A stretch of DNA of 64,000 nucleotides from Rhodovulum sp. (GCA_020637615.1 JACKKC010000015.1:1-64000); one strand, 5' to 3'; counted from the first letter of the stretch, positions 37,193-46,213 are shown. Translations and numbers: made by a program. The notes: a model not told the origin generated them from the letters alone.

Positions 37193-39154
37193 TCAGGCCG
37201 TCGCGCGGCCGGCCTCGGCGGCCAGGGCGATGATGTCGGCCATGATCCGGTTCAGCTCGAAATCCTTCGGCGTATAGACCCGCGCGATGCCGAAGGAGCG
37301 GAGCGCCGCCGCATCGGCCTCGGGAATGATGCCGCCGATCACGACCGGCACGTCCTCTAGCCCGGCGGCGCGCATCCGCGTCATCACTTCCTCGGCGAGC
37401 GGCAGGTGGCTGCCCGAGAGGATCGAGAGCCCCACCACGTGCACCGATTCCTCCAGCGCGGCATTCACGATCTGCGCCGGGGTCAGGCGGATGCCCTCGT
37501 AGACCACCTCCATGCCGCAATCCCGCGCCCGCACCGCGATCTGCTCGGCGCCATTGGAATGGCCGTCGAGGCCGGGCTTGCCCACCAGGAACTTGACGCG
37601 CCGCCCGAGCCGGGCGCTCGCCGCCTCTACCGCCGCGCGCAGATCCGCGATATCGCCCGACGGCGTCCGCGCCGCCGCGCCGACGCCGGTCGGCGCGCGA
37701 TATTCCCCGAAGGCCTCGCGCATCGCCGCCCCCCATTCCCCTGTGGTCACGCCCGCCTTCGCCGCCGCGATGGAGGCCGGCATCACGTTGGTGCCGTCGC
37801 GTGCCGCCCTGCCCAGCGCCGCGAGTGCCTCGGCGACCTTTGCCGGGTCGCGCGCCGCGCGCCATTCCGCCAGCGCCGCGATCCGCTCGGCCTCCAGCCC
37901 CGGATCGACCGTCATGATGCCGCCATCGCCGGCGGTCAGCGGACTCGGCTCGCCCTCCACATAGCGGTTGACCCCCACGACCACTGTCTCGCCCGATTCG
38001 ATGCGCGCCAGCCGTGCCGCGTTGGCCGAGACCAGCCGACCCTTCATGTAGCCGATCGCCGCTACCGCCCCGCCCATGGCCTCGATGTGCGCCAGCTCCG
38101 CGCGCGCGGCCTCCTTGAGGTCATCCACCCGCGCCGCCACCGCCGGATTGCCGTCGAAGAGATCGCCGTATTCCAGCAGGTCCGTCTCATAGGCGACGAT
38201 CTGCTGCATCCGGAGCGACCATTGCTGGTCGAAGGGGCGCGGCAGGCCCAGCGCCTCGTTCCAGGCCGGCAGCTGCACCGCCCGCGCCCGCGCGCGCTTC
38301 GAGAGCACCACCGCCAGCATCTCGAGCAGGATGCGATAGACGTTGTTCTCCGGCTGCTGCTCGGTAAGGCCCAGCGAATTGACCTGCACCCCGTAGCGGA
38401 ACCGGCGCAGCCGCTCCTCGGTCACGCCGTAGCGATCGCGAGCGAGCTCGTCCCATAGCTCGGCGAATGCGCGCATCTTGCACATCTCGGTCACGAAGCG
38501 GATCCCGGCGTTCACAAAGAACGAGATCCGCCCCACGGCTTCGGGAAAGTCTGCCGCCGGCATGCGCCCGCGGATTTCGTCGAGCACCGCCGTCGCCGTG
38601 GCCAGCGCGAAGGCGAGTTCCTGCTCCGGCGTCGCCCCGGCCTCCTGCAGGTGGTAGGAGCAGACGTTGGTCGGGTTCCATTTCGGTACATTCGCGAAGC
38701 AGTATTCCGCCACGTCGGCGATCAGCCGCAGCGACGGATCCGGCGGGAATACATAGGTTCCGCGCGAGAGGTATTCCTTGACGATGTCGTTCTGCACCGT
38801 GCCCTGCAGCTGCGCCGGGTCCGCCCCCTGCTCCTCGGCCACCGCGACGTAGAGCGCCAGCAGCCAGGCCGCCGTGGCGTTGATCGTCATCGAGGTGTTC
38901 ATCGCCTCGAGCGGGATCGAATCGAAGAGCGCGCGCATGTCGCCCAGATGGCCGATCGGTACCCCGACCTTGCCGACCTCGCCGCGGGCGAGCACATGGT
39001 CGCTGTCGTAGCCGGTCTGGGTCGGCAGGTCGAAGGCCACCGAAAGTCCGGTCTGCCCGCGCGCGAGATTGGCGCGGTAGAGCGCGTTCGACGCCGCGGC
39101 CGACGAATGTCCGGCATAGGTGCGGAACAGCCAGGGTGCGTCGCGGTCGGCCAT
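37193..39154 (-). CDS. ecm: Ethylmalonyl-CoA mutase
   Basis: A coenzyme-B12 mutase that converts (2R)-ethylmalonyl-CoA to methylsuccinyl-CoA in the ethylmalonyl-CoA pathway. The 653-residue single chain has the catalytic barrel (RTYAGHSSAAASNALYR, LSVAFDLPTQTGYDSDH) and, from about 515, the cobalamin-binding domain with GLDGHSNGAEQIA, LSILSGSH and VIGGIIP. The single-chain length and divergence from ccr favour Ecm over methylmalonyl-CoA mutase. The ATG at 39154 matches the family start (MADRDAPWLFRTYAG). The shared 396-base upstream region carries repeated TTGCGCA-type sequences. Confidence 0.94.
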   Translation of the reverse strand: MADRDAPWLFRTYAGHSSAAASNALYRANLARGQTGLSVAFDLPTQTGYDSDHVLARGEVGKVGVPIGHLGDMRALFDSIPLEAMNTSMTINATAAWLLALYVAVAEEQGADPAQLQGTVQNDIVKEYLSRGTYVFPPDPSLRLIADVAEYCFANVPKWNPTNVCSYHLQEAGATPEQELAFALATATAVLDEIRGRMPAADFPEAVGRISFFVNAGIRFVTEMCKMRAFAELWDELARDRYGVTEERLRRFRYGVQVNSLGLTEQQPENNVYRILLEMLAVVLSKRARARAVQLPAWNEALGLPRPFDQQWSLRMQQIVAYETDLLEYGDLFDGNPAVAARVDDLKEAARAELAHIEAMGGAVAAIGYMKGRLVSANAARLARIESGETVVVGVNRYVEGEPSPLTAGDGGIMTVDPGLEAERIAALAEWRAARDPAKVAEALAALGRAARDGTNVMPASIAAAKAGVTTGEWGAAMREAFGEYRAPTGVGAAARTPSGDIADLRAAVEAASARLGRRVKFLVGKPGLDGHSNGAEQIAVRARDCGMEVVYEGIRLTPAQIVNAALEESVHVVGLSILSGSHLPLAEEVMTRMRAAGLEDVPVVIGGIIPEADAAALRSFGIARVYTPKDFELNRIMADIIALAAEAGRATA

Positions 39155-39550
39155 GCGGATCTCCGTGGATTCGTCTTGCACTGCACAAAAAGACACACTC
39201 GGCCATGCCGGACAAGATCGTTTCCGGCCGCGCACCCGCGGCGAAAGAAACCGATGGCCCCAGATCGTCGTTCTCCGGCCAAGCGCAGCCGGCCGGAACG
39301 CGCCGCCGAAGGCCGCGACTCCCGTGCCTTGGGGGCGCATGGGTTGTGCATACCGCGGGCATGCGCAATTCTCCTCCTGGGCCGCCTCGACGGCGCGGGA
39401 CCATGGCCTGCGCCCTTCCCGGCGGCTGCCGCAGCGCACAAAACCGGTTGCGCCGGCTGTCTGACAATGCAAGAAACGAAATCGACCTGATAACGCAACA
39501 TAATTGCGCAAATCGCCCGGGCGGATGCGCAAATGCCGAGGACGAAGCCC
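39155..39550. promoter_or_regulatory. Divergent ecm-ccr control region with TGCGCAA repeats
   Basis: No gene fits this 396-base stretch. Near ccr it becomes AT-richer and holds repeated motifs: ACGCAAC at 39493-39499, TTGCGCAAAT at 39504-39513 (with the palindrome TTGCGCAA) and ATGCGCAAAT at 39525-39534, plus ATGCGCAATT near 39361. Short-chain acyl-CoA regulators in related bacteria recognise TTTGCAAA-like repeats, so these are candidate operators for carbon-source control. The link is inferred. Confidence 0.45.
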
Positions 39551-40849
39551 ATGTCGCCTCTTGATGCCCCCGCCGCGGCGCCGAGCTATGATGCGCCGCA
39601 AAAGGACCTCTACGAGATCGGAGAGATCCCGCCGCTCGGCTATGTCCCGAAGAAGATGTACGCCTGGGCGATAAGACGGGAGCGCCACGGCGAGCCGGAC
39701 AAGTCGTTCCAGGTCGAGGTCGTCGATACCCCGAAGCTGGACAGTCACGAGGTTCTCGTCTTCGTCATGGCCGCCGGCGTCAATTACAACGGTATCTGGG
39801 CCGGGCTCGGGATCCCGATCTCTCCCTTCGATGTCCACAAGGCCGAGTACCATATCGCCGGCTCCGACGCTTCGGGCATCGTCTGGGCCGTCGGCGACAA
39901 GGTCACGCGGTGGAAGGTCGGCGACGAAGTGGTCATCCACTGCAATCAGGACGATGGCGACGACGAGTATTGTAACGGCGGCGATCCGATGTATTCGCCC
40001 AGCCAGCGCATCTGGGGCTACGAGACGCCGAACGGCAGTTTCGCGCAGTTCACCAATGTGCAGTCCCAGCAGCTGATGCAGCGCCCGCGCCATCTGACCT
40101 GGGAAGCGAGCGCCTGCTATACCCTGACCCTCGCCACGGCCTACCGCATGCTCTTCGGCCACCCGCCCCACGAACTCCGCCCGGGCCAGAACGTGCTGGT
40201 CTGGGGCGCCTCCGGGGGGCTGGGATCCTTTGCGATCCAGCTGGTCAATGCCGCCGGCGGCAATGCGATCGGCGTGATCTCCGACGAGAGCAAGCGGGAA
40301 TTCGTCCAGTCCCTCGGCGCGAAGGGCGTCATCAACCGCAAGAACTTCGACTGCTGGGGCCAGATGCCCAAGGTGAACACGCCGGAATACAAGGCCTGGC
40401 TCACCGAAGCGCGCAAGTTCGGCAAGGCGATCTGGGACATCACCGGAAAGGGCGTCAACGTCGATCTCGTCTTCGAGCACCCCGGCGAGGCGACGTTCCC
40501 GGTCTCGGTCATCGTCGTCAAGAAGGGCGGCATGGTCGTCATCTGCGCCGGAACCTCCGGCTACAACCTGACCCTCGATGCGCGCTATCTCTGGATGAAC
40601 CAGAAGCGCGTCCAGGGCAGCCATTTCGCCAATCTCATGCAGGCGAGCGCCGCCAACAAGCTCATGCTGGAACGGCGCCTCGACCCCTGCATGTCCGAGG
40701 TCCTGCCCTGGGACCAGGTGCCCGACGCCCATGTGAAGATGCGCAGGAACGAGCACAAGCCCGGCAACATGGCGGTTCTCGTCAGCGCGCCGGTGACCGG
40801 TCTGCGCACCTTCGAGGACACGCTAGAGGCGAGCCGCGCCTCCGCCTGA
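39551..40849 (+). CDS. ccr: Crotonyl-CoA carboxylase/reductase
   Basis: Reductively carboxylates crotonyl-CoA to (2S)-ethylmalonyl-CoA with NADPH and CO2, the key step of acetyl-CoA assimilation without isocitrate lyase. The 432-residue medium-chain reductase shows VMAAGVNYNGIWAGLGIP, the nucleotide loop VWGASGGLGSFAIQL and FEHPGEATFPVSV, all typical of Ccr. ATG 39551 with GAGGA ahead is preferred to 39533. It is divergent from ecm, and a strong hairpin follows the stop by 22 bases. Confidence 0.97.
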   Translation: MSPLDAPAAAPSYDAPQKDLYEIGEIPPLGYVPKKMYAWAIRRERHGEPDKSFQVEVVDTPKLDSHEVLVFVMAAGVNYNGIWAGLGIPISPFDVHKAEYHIAGSDASGIVWAVGDKVTRWKVGDEVVIHCNQDDGDDEYCNGGDPMYSPSQRIWGYETPNGSFAQFTNVQSQQLMQRPRHLTWEASACYTLTLATAYRMLFGHPPHELRPGQNVLVWGASGGLGSFAIQLVNAAGGNAIGVISDESKREFVQSLGAKGVINRKNFDCWGQMPKVNTPEYKAWLTEARKFGKAIWDITGKGVNVDLVFEHPGEATFPVSVIVVKKGGMVVICAGTSGYNLTLDARYLWMNQKRVQGSHFANLMQASAANKLMLERRLDPCMSEVLPWDQVPDAHVKMRRNEHKPGNMAVLVSAPVTGLRTFEDTLEASRASA

Positions 40850-40871
40850 CATTAACCAATCAGGAACGCTC

Positions 40872-40904
40872 GCGAATCACCCGTTCAACGCGTGGGTGAT
40901 TCGC
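40872..40904 (+). terminator. Stem-loop after ccr
   Basis: GCGAATCACCC (40872-40882) pairs perfectly with GGGTGATTCGC (40894-40904), 11 bp with an 11-nt loop, 22 bases past the ccr stop. There is no T-run after it, so it may be a terminator helped by Rho or a 3'-end stabiliser. Confidence 0.6.
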
Positions 40905-41051
40905 GCATGGGTTGAGTGTTCCCTGTGTTTTCAATACTTTGGCTGCGCGGTGCCCCACCATTTCCGGGGTGGCAATATTGGTGAATTTATCGAAACGGGC
41001 GGCAGTGGTATTAACCTTTCATGGCAACCGCTTAACCACAGGGGACCGTCA

Positions 41052-41264
41052 ATGAAAGCCTACTGGGTAATTGATATTCTCAAGGACATCAGGCAGTTTT
41101 CCGAGAAGAACGGTATGGTTGTGCTTGCCGAACAGCTTGACGATGCTATCTTCGTCGCGGCCAGCGAGATCGGTATGAAGCTCTCGGGCAGCGGAACGGT
41201 TGGCGGTGGCAAGGGAATCCCTAGAGGCGCTACTGGAACGACTGCAGACCACGAAGTCCATTGA
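41052..41264 (+). CDS. Small conserved protein upstream of luxR
   Basis: A 70-residue protein starting MKAYWVIDILKDIRQFSEKN and continuing LAEQLDDAIFVAASEIG. Similar short proteins are known ahead of luxR genes in Rhodobacterales, but their function is not established. AGGGGACC lies before the ATG. Its last 59 bases overlap the start of the luxR gene in another frame, so the two are translationally linked. The upstream DNA (40905-41051) is AT-richer than average and probably holds the promoter. Confidence 0.72.
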   Translation: MKAYWVIDILKDIRQFSEKNGMVVLAEQLDDAIFVAASEIGMKLSGSGTVGGGKGIPRGATGTTADHEVH

Positions 41265-41943
41265 GGAACTTCAGGTCTGGGCGCATGAACTTCGCGACCA
41301 TCTCGGCGTCAGCCACGTTCTCTACCACACGGTAAAGTTGAACGGCGAGAACGTCGGAGCGTTCACCTACGATATCGAATGGGTGAGGATCTATATCGAG
41401 AACGACTACAAGTCGATCGACCCGGTGGTGCTCGGGGCAGTGCGGCGGTTCCACCCCATCGACTGGAAGACGCTCGACTGGTCGCCGCCTGCCGCAAGGA
41501 AGCTTCTGCGTGACGCCATGACATTCGGCATCGGCAACCAGGGCTGGTCGATCCCGCTCTGGGGGCCGGCCGGCGAGTTCGCCATGTTCACGGTGAATCA
41601 CCGGGCGAGTGACGACGAATGGCAGGCGATCATCCGCGAAAGGGCAAAGGATTTCCTTCTGATCGCGCATCTGGTGCATCAGCAGGCCAAGCGCATCATC
41701 AACCGGGAGGTGGCGGAGCCCACCCGCGAGCTCTCCCCGCGGGAGCGCGAGGCGCTCACCATGCTGAGCGCCGGCATGAACCGGGCCGAGGTCGCCGACC
41801 GCCTGCATATCTCGGAGAACACGCTGCGCGCCTATATCGATTCCGCCCGGCACAAGCTGGGGGCGATGAATGTCACGCATGCGGTGGCCCTGGCGCTCTC
41901 GCATGGCATCATCGGACCGAACGAGGCGTTGCCGAAATACTAG
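41206..41943 (+). CDS. luxR: LuxR-family quorum-sensing regulator
   Basis: A 245-residue acyl-homoserine-lactone receptor and DNA-binding regulator. The N-terminal autoinducer domain keeps the ligand pattern (TYDIEWVRIYIENDYKSIDPVV, with the conserved Trp, Tyr and Asp-Pro, then PIDWKTLDW). The C-terminal GerE-type helix-turn-helix is LSPREREALTMLSAGMNRAEVADRL then ISENTLRAYI. GTG at 41206 is preferred by spacing to GGAA; TTG at 41200 is the alternative. luxI follows after 71 bases, so this is a complete sensing pair. Confidence 0.92.
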   Translation: MARESLEALLERLQTTKSIEELQVWAHELRDHLGVSHVLYHTVKLNGENVGAFTYDIEWVRIYIENDYKSIDPVVLGAVRRFHPIDWKTLDWSPPAARKLLRDAMTFGIGNQGWSIPLWGPAGEFAMFTVNHRASDDEWQAIIRERAKDFLLIAHLVHQQAKRIINREVAEPTRELSPREREALTMLSAGMNRAEVADRLHISENTLRAYIDSARHKLGAMNVTHAVALALSHGIIGPNEALPKY

Positions 41944-41987
41944 GGCGGCGCACGCTCGGCCTTTATTAATTTTGATGGACGAATAAT

Positions 41988-42011
41988 GACCTCAGAAAAA
42001 CGATAGAGGTC
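41988..42011 (+). promoter_or_regulatory. Dyad overlapping the luxI ribosome site
   Basis: GACCTC (41988-41993) and GAGGTC (42006-42011) are perfect mirror arms with a 12-base A-rich spacer, ending 3 bases before the luxI ATG. The right arm contains the GAGG ribosome site. It could be a LuxR operator or an mRNA hairpin that hides the ribosome site. Confidence 0.5.
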
Positions 42012-42014
42012 AGG

Positions 42015-42650
42015 ATGATCCGCTTCATTTACGCTGACGAACTCCACAAGTACCCTGTACTCAAGGAAACGATGTTCAGGGACAGGGCCGCTCAGTTCAA
42101 GCACCGTCTTCACTGGAGCGTTACTCTTGACGAGAACGGTTACGAAGTCGATCAATACGACGCGCTCAATCCGCTCTATACCATCTGGGAAGACGCGAAC
42201 GGCCGCCACGGCGGGTCCATGCGCACGCTTCCGACGATCGGGCGCACCATGGTCAACGAGCATTTCCTGGACCTGACCGGCGGCGTCGAGATCGCCAGCC
42301 CCTTCATCTGGGAATGCACGCGGTTCTGCCTGGCGCCCGGCGCCGCGCCCGGCGTCGCCGCGGGGCTGCTGATGGCGGGCTGCGAGATGGGCCTGCGCTT
42401 CGGGCTCGAACAGGCGATCGGCGTCTTCGATGCGCGCATGCCGCGGATCTACGGCCGGATCGGCTGGAAGCCGGACGTGATCGGCTCGCGGGGCGAAGGC
42501 CACGACAGCATCAGTGTCGGCCTGTGGAACATCAGCGAGCAGGCCCGGGCCGAGATCTCCCGCCGGTCGGGCATTCCGGTTTCCGTGGTAGCCCGCTGGT
42601 TCGACAGGTCCTTCGACACCGCCTTCCACGACCAGGCCGTCGCCGCCTGA
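42015..42650 (+). CDS. luxI: Acyl-homoserine-lactone synthase
   Basis: Makes the diffusible signal from S-adenosylmethionine and an acyl carrier. The 211-residue protein has all invariant LuxI residues: Arg24, Phe28 and Trp34 (FRDRAAQFKHRLHW), Asp46 and Asp49 (EVDQYD), Arg70 (GSMRTLPT), Glu100 and Arg103 (WECTRF). The acyl chain length cannot be read from sequence. It follows luxR on the same strand, and GAGGTCAGG is its ribosome site. A helicase gene starts 60 bases downstream. Confidence 0.96.
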   Translation: MIRFIYADELHKYPVLKETMFRDRAAQFKHRLHWSVTLDENGYEVDQYDALNPLYTIWEDANGRHGGSMRTLPTIGRTMVNEHFLDLTGGVEIASPFIWECTRFCLAPGAAPGVAAGLLMAGCEMGLRFGLEQAIGVFDARMPRIYGRIGWKPDVIGSRGEGHDSISVGLWNISEQARAEISRRSGIPVSVVARWFDRSFDTAFHDQAVAA

Positions 42651-42709
42651 GGCTGGTCCCGCCCCGCGCTTCCCGCTAGAGAGAGCAGAAAGCAAATGGC
42701 GAGAGGCGG

Positions 42710-44218
42710 ATGCGGTTTTCGCCGGATCAGATCGAGGCGCGGGACCGTATCCATGACCTCCTGCGAGGAGCCGGGGTCGATCTCGTCGAATCCACGCTCC
42801 TGCCCGATGGGGGCGGCCGGCAGGAGGCGCTCGCGCTCCTGGGCAAGGCGGGCTCGGGCAAGACCGAGCTTCTGGTCTCCGTGGTCCGCAGCCTCGTCGC
42901 CGCCGGGGTGGAACCGGTCTCCGGCGAATACGAGAGCCGCCGCTCGCGCCCGCGGCGCAGCCTGGCGGTGCTGGCGCCGACCAACAAGGCCGCCAGTGTC
43001 CTGCGGGCGAGAGGCGTTCCGGCGACGACGATCCATCGCATCCTCTACACGCCGCTCTACGAGCCGCAATACGAGGCCCTGGCCGAATGGATCACCGGCA
43101 AGGGCGAGCGGCCGCAGGTCGAGGGCCTGACCGAGGCGGCCATGGACCGGGCGCGCGCCTTCTTCGCGCAGCACAAGTCGATTCCCGGCGCCCTTGCGAC
43201 CGCCGGGCTGCGCGGCTCCGATTTCATCAAGGGCTGGAAGCTCCGGGACGAGCCGCTCGACATCGGCCTGGTCGACGAGGCCTCGATGCTCGACGACCGG
43301 CAATACGACGACCTCCGCGCGCTCTTCGGCACGCTGATCCTCTTCGGCGACCCCGCGCAGCTGCCGCCGGTGAACGGGTCCGGCCGAATGGTCTTCGACC
43401 GCCTGCCGGAGGAGGCGCGGCTCACCCTGCGCCGGGTGCATCGGCAGGCCTCCGACAGCCCGATCCTCGATCTCGCCCACGCCCTCGGCGAGCCGGAGCT
43501 CGGCTTCCAGGTGTTCGAGGACATGGTCTATGCCGCGGCCGCGCGGGACGACCGGGTCGTCATCGCGCAGCGGGCCGATGCGGCCGCCATGGCGCGCGCG
43601 CCGATCCTCGTCTGGCGGAACGCCACCCGCATCCGGCTCATCCAGGCGTTCCGGACCGCCTTTGGGGCGCCGGCCGACGGTCTGCTGCCCGGCGAGCCGC
43701 TGATCTGCGACGGGATCGAGCTGCCGGTCAAGCATCGCAAGCGGCGTATGGATCTCGAGGCGCGCGGCCTGATCAAGGGAACCCAGGTGATCTATCTCGG
43801 CCCGGGCAAGCGTGCCGGCTTCAGCCGCATCCATCTGCCGGGGGCGGAGGAGCCCGATTTCGGCGTGGCCAGCATCATCCAGATCGAGGCGCCCGGCCAG
43901 GATGAGCCCTTCATCCCCACCGCGGCGAGCATGGGCGCCGTCTTCCTGCACGGCGCGGCCGTGACGATCCACAAGGCGCAAGGCTCGCAATGGCCCGAAG
44001 TGCAGGTCTTCGCCCCGGATCTCTATGCCGCCGCCCAGTCGGGCCGCAGCGAGGCGGGCTTGCAGCTCTGGAAGCGGCTCGCCTATGTCGCGATCACCCG
44101 CGCCGAGCGCCGGCTGCTCTGGGTCACGCGCTATGCGCTGGCCCGGCCCGAGGCGGCGCTGGGGATCGGCGATCTGGAGCGGACGGCCCGGCCATTGGTG
44201 CTCGACGGCGCGGAGTGA
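42710..44218 (+). CDS. RecD/UvrD-type superfamily 1 DNA helicase
   Basis: A 502-residue SF1B helicase. Seen in order are Walker A GKAGSGKTE (about residues 44-52), LAPTNKAA (Ia), Walker B LVDEAS, FGDPAQLPPV (motif III), LRRVHRQ (IV), and the UvrD_C_2 end with VTIHKAQGSQWPEV (V) and AYVAITRAERRLLW (VI). It is a standalone RecD2-like or Dda-like enzyme, so recombination or replication-fork repair is likely but not certain. GAGAGGCGG precedes the ATG. No recB or recC lies nearby. Confidence 0.88.
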   Translation: MRFSPDQIEARDRIHDLLRGAGVDLVESTLLPDGGGRQEALALLGKAGSGKTELLVSVVRSLVAAGVEPVSGEYESRRSRPRRSLAVLAPTNKAASVLRARGVPATTIHRILYTPLYEPQYEALAEWITGKGERPQVEGLTEAAMDRARAFFAQHKSIPGALATAGLRGSDFIKGWKLRDEPLDIGLVDEASMLDDRQYDDLRALFGTLILFGDPAQLPPVNGSGRMVFDRLPEEARLTLRRVHRQASDSPILDLAHALGEPELGFQVFEDMVYAAAARDDRVVIAQRADAAAMARAPILVWRNATRIRLIQAFRTAFGAPADGLLPGEPLICDGIELPVKHRKRRMDLEARGLIKGTQVIYLGPGKRAGFSRIHLPGAEEPDFGVASIIQIEAPGQDEPFIPTAASMGAVFLHGAAVTIHKAQGSQWPEVQVFAPDLYAAAQSGRSEAGLQLWKRLAYVAITRAERRLLWVTRYALARPEAALGIGDLERTARPLVLDGAE

Positions 44219-44227
44219 GCGGCACCC

Positions 44228-44998
44228 CTATCGCTTCAGGAGCCGGAACGTCGCCGCCGCCAGCCAGCCGGCGGCAAGCGCCAGCAGGACCGAGAGGATG
44301 CCGTAGGTCAGCGGCTCGTTCCGCGAGAGGTTGAACATCCAGCGCTCGAGGCCGGTCTTCTCGACGACGATGTCGGTGGCGCCGGAGCTGATCACCTCGT
44401 GATTGCGGACGAGGAAGAACTCGGCGGTGTAGATGCCTTCAGTGAGATTCGCCGGCAGCTCGAACCGCGCCTGGAAGAGCGTGTCCTCCGCAACCGAGAC
44501 GGCACCGTCGCGGACGCTGTAGAGCCCCTCCTTTTCGCGGATCCGCACCACCGCCTCGCCGAAGGAGCTCGTGTCGGTGATGGTGGGATGCCCGCCGACC
44601 CGGCGCACGGCCTGGTTCATGCCGATCTGGTAGCGCAGGAGTTCGGTTTCCGTCAGCAGGCTGTCGAGCGGGCTCGTGGTGGCGATGGAATAGAAGGTCG
44701 GCGCCTCTCGGACGCGCACCGCATCGGTATTGACCCAGACCCCGAAGCGCCGGTCCTTGCGCCGCACGGTGACGCCCCGCGTCGGCCCCTTGATCGTGAT
44801 GATGATGTCGAGGGGGGCCGCGTCGGGCTGGGCGGGTCCCTCGCGCCGGATCGCGCCGAAGATGAAGATCTCGGATCCGTTGAAATCCGCGGTCAGCGCG
44901 ATGTTGTCCTTGGAGATGCCGGTGACGACGGTCTCCTGCGCGGCCAGGGGAGTGACGGCCAGGAGCGCGAGCAGGACCGCGAGCCAGCCCGCGTTCAT
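44228..44998 (-). CDS. TIGR02186 membrane-anchored periplasmic protein
   Basis: A 256-residue protein with an N-terminal signal peptide (MNAGWLAVLLALLAVTPLAAQ), an extracytoplasmic beta-rich domain (FNGSEIFIFGAI, ITIKGPTRGVTVRRKDR) and one C-terminal anchor (YGILSVLLALAAGWLAAATF). It matches the alphaproteobacterial TIGR02186 family, which regularly sits beside TauE-type exporters. The start overlaps the TauE stop by 4 bases. The role is unknown, perhaps a partner of the exporter. Confidence 0.85.
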   Translation of the reverse strand: MNAGWLAVLLALLAVTPLAAQETVVTGISKDNIALTADFNGSEIFIFGAIRREGPAQPDAAPLDIIITIKGPTRGVTVRRKDRRFGVWVNTDAVRVREAPTFYSIATTSPLDSLLTETELLRYQIGMNQAVRRVGGHPTITDTSSFGEAVVRIREKEGLYSVRDGAVSVAEDTLFQARFELPANLTEGIYTAEFFLVRNHEVISSGATDIVVEKTGLERWMFNLSRNEPLTYGILSVLLALAAGWLAAATFRLLKR

Positions 44999-45906
44999 GA
45001 CGCCGCGAGGGAATAGAGTTCCGCGGGCTTGATCACGAGATCCGCGAAGAGTTTCAGACAGACCCCGAGCACCAGCAGCGCGAGCAGGATCCGCAGTTGC
45101 TCGGCCCGCAGGCGGTTGCCGACCACCACCCCGATCTGCGCGCCGATCACCCCGCCGATGAGCAGGATGAGCGCGAGAAGCGCGTCCACGGTCTGGCTCT
45201 GGACGGAATGGAGGATGGTGGTGAAGGCGGTCACGAAGAGGAACTGGAAGACCGAGGTGCCGATGACGACCTTGGTCGGCATGCCGATCAGGTAGATCAT
45301 GGCCGGCACCATGATGAAACCGCCGCCCACGCCCATGACCGCGGCGAGGACGCCGACCAGCGCCCCGATCACGAAGGGCGGGATGGCGCTGACATAGAGC
45401 TGCGAGGTGCGGAACCGGACCTTGAGCGGCAGGCCATGCGCCCAGGTATGCCGCTTGCGCGGCACGAGGAGCGCGTTGGGGTCGTTGCGGCGGCGCAGGG
45501 CGCGCATGCCCTCGATGAGCATCAGGGCCCCGATGGTGCCGAGCATGACCACGTAGAGCAGGCTGACCGTCAGCTCGAACTGGCCGTTGCGGCGCAGGAT
45601 CGTGAAGATCTGGACGCCGACCGCCGAGCCGATGAAGCCGCCGGCGAGGAGGACCACGCCCATGCGGAAGTCCACGGTCTTCTTTCGCATGTGCGCGAGG
45701 AAGGCGGAGAAGGAGGAGCCGGCGATCTGGTTGGCGGCCGAGGCGACGGCCACGGCGGGCGGGATGCCGATGAAGAAGAGCAGCGGGGTCAGGATGAAGC
45801 CGCCGCCGACCCCGAACATGCCCGAGAGCAGGCCGACCATCGACCCGATTCCGAATAGCAGCAGGCCGTCGACGGAGACCTCGGCTATGGGTAGGTAGAT
45901 CTGCAT
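44995..45906 (-). CDS. TauE/SafE-family anion exporter
   Basis: A 303-residue inner-membrane protein with about eight spans and the two repeated TauE halves (GMFGVGGGFILTPLLFFIG and AVMGVGGGFIMVPAMIYLIG). Members export sulfite, sulfoacetate or similar small anions. The substrate is inferred only loosely from family. It leads a two-gene unit with the TIGR02186 gene. The ATG at 45906 has a weak ribosome site. Upstream lie about 600 bases of non-coding DNA. Confidence 0.9.
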   Translation of the reverse strand: MQIYLPIAEVSVDGLLLFGIGSMVGLLSGMFGVGGGFILTPLLFFIGIPPAVAVASAANQIAGSSFSAFLAHMRKKTVDFRMGVVLLAGGFIGSAVGVQIFTILRRNGQFELTVSLLYVVMLGTIGALMLIEGMRALRRRNDPNALLVPRKRHTWAHGLPLKVRFRTSQLYVSAIPPFVIGALVGVLAAVMGVGGGFIMVPAMIYLIGMPTKVVIGTSVFQFLFVTAFTTILHSVQSQTVDALLALILLIGGVIGAQIGVVVGNRLRAEQLRILLALLVLGVCLKLFADLVIKPAELYSLAAS

Positions 45907-46044
45907 CCGGTCTGATCCGCCACGCGCCTGCCTATCGAATAGCGGCTCGCTCCGTCTAATTCATCCCCTAATCATCATCCCGCGCCGGAGAATGCGCGCG
46001 GCGGCGCGGCGCTGGAAGCGGCCTTCCCGGCGCCCTTTGCGGCC

Positions 46045-46060
46045 GTCCCCATGGGGACGC
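46045..46060. repeat. Palindromic repeat, variant copy 3
   Basis: GTCCCCATGGGGACGC is a variant of the 17-nt palindrome at 19496 and 28671, again next to an AT-rich stretch (46070-46100). The changed centre keeps the mirror symmetry. Confidence 0.45.
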
Positions 46061-46213
46061 TCCGTAACTGTCAGAAAAATATAAGGAAAAGAGTTAACGG
46101 GCGATTGTCTGCCCCGCGAACACCATAGCTGATGGCTCCATGCCTTGGAAGGGTTGCGTCGGAGAGGGCGGCCGAGTTCCCCGATGATCTGGAAGAATAT
46201 CAACGGCCCTTGC

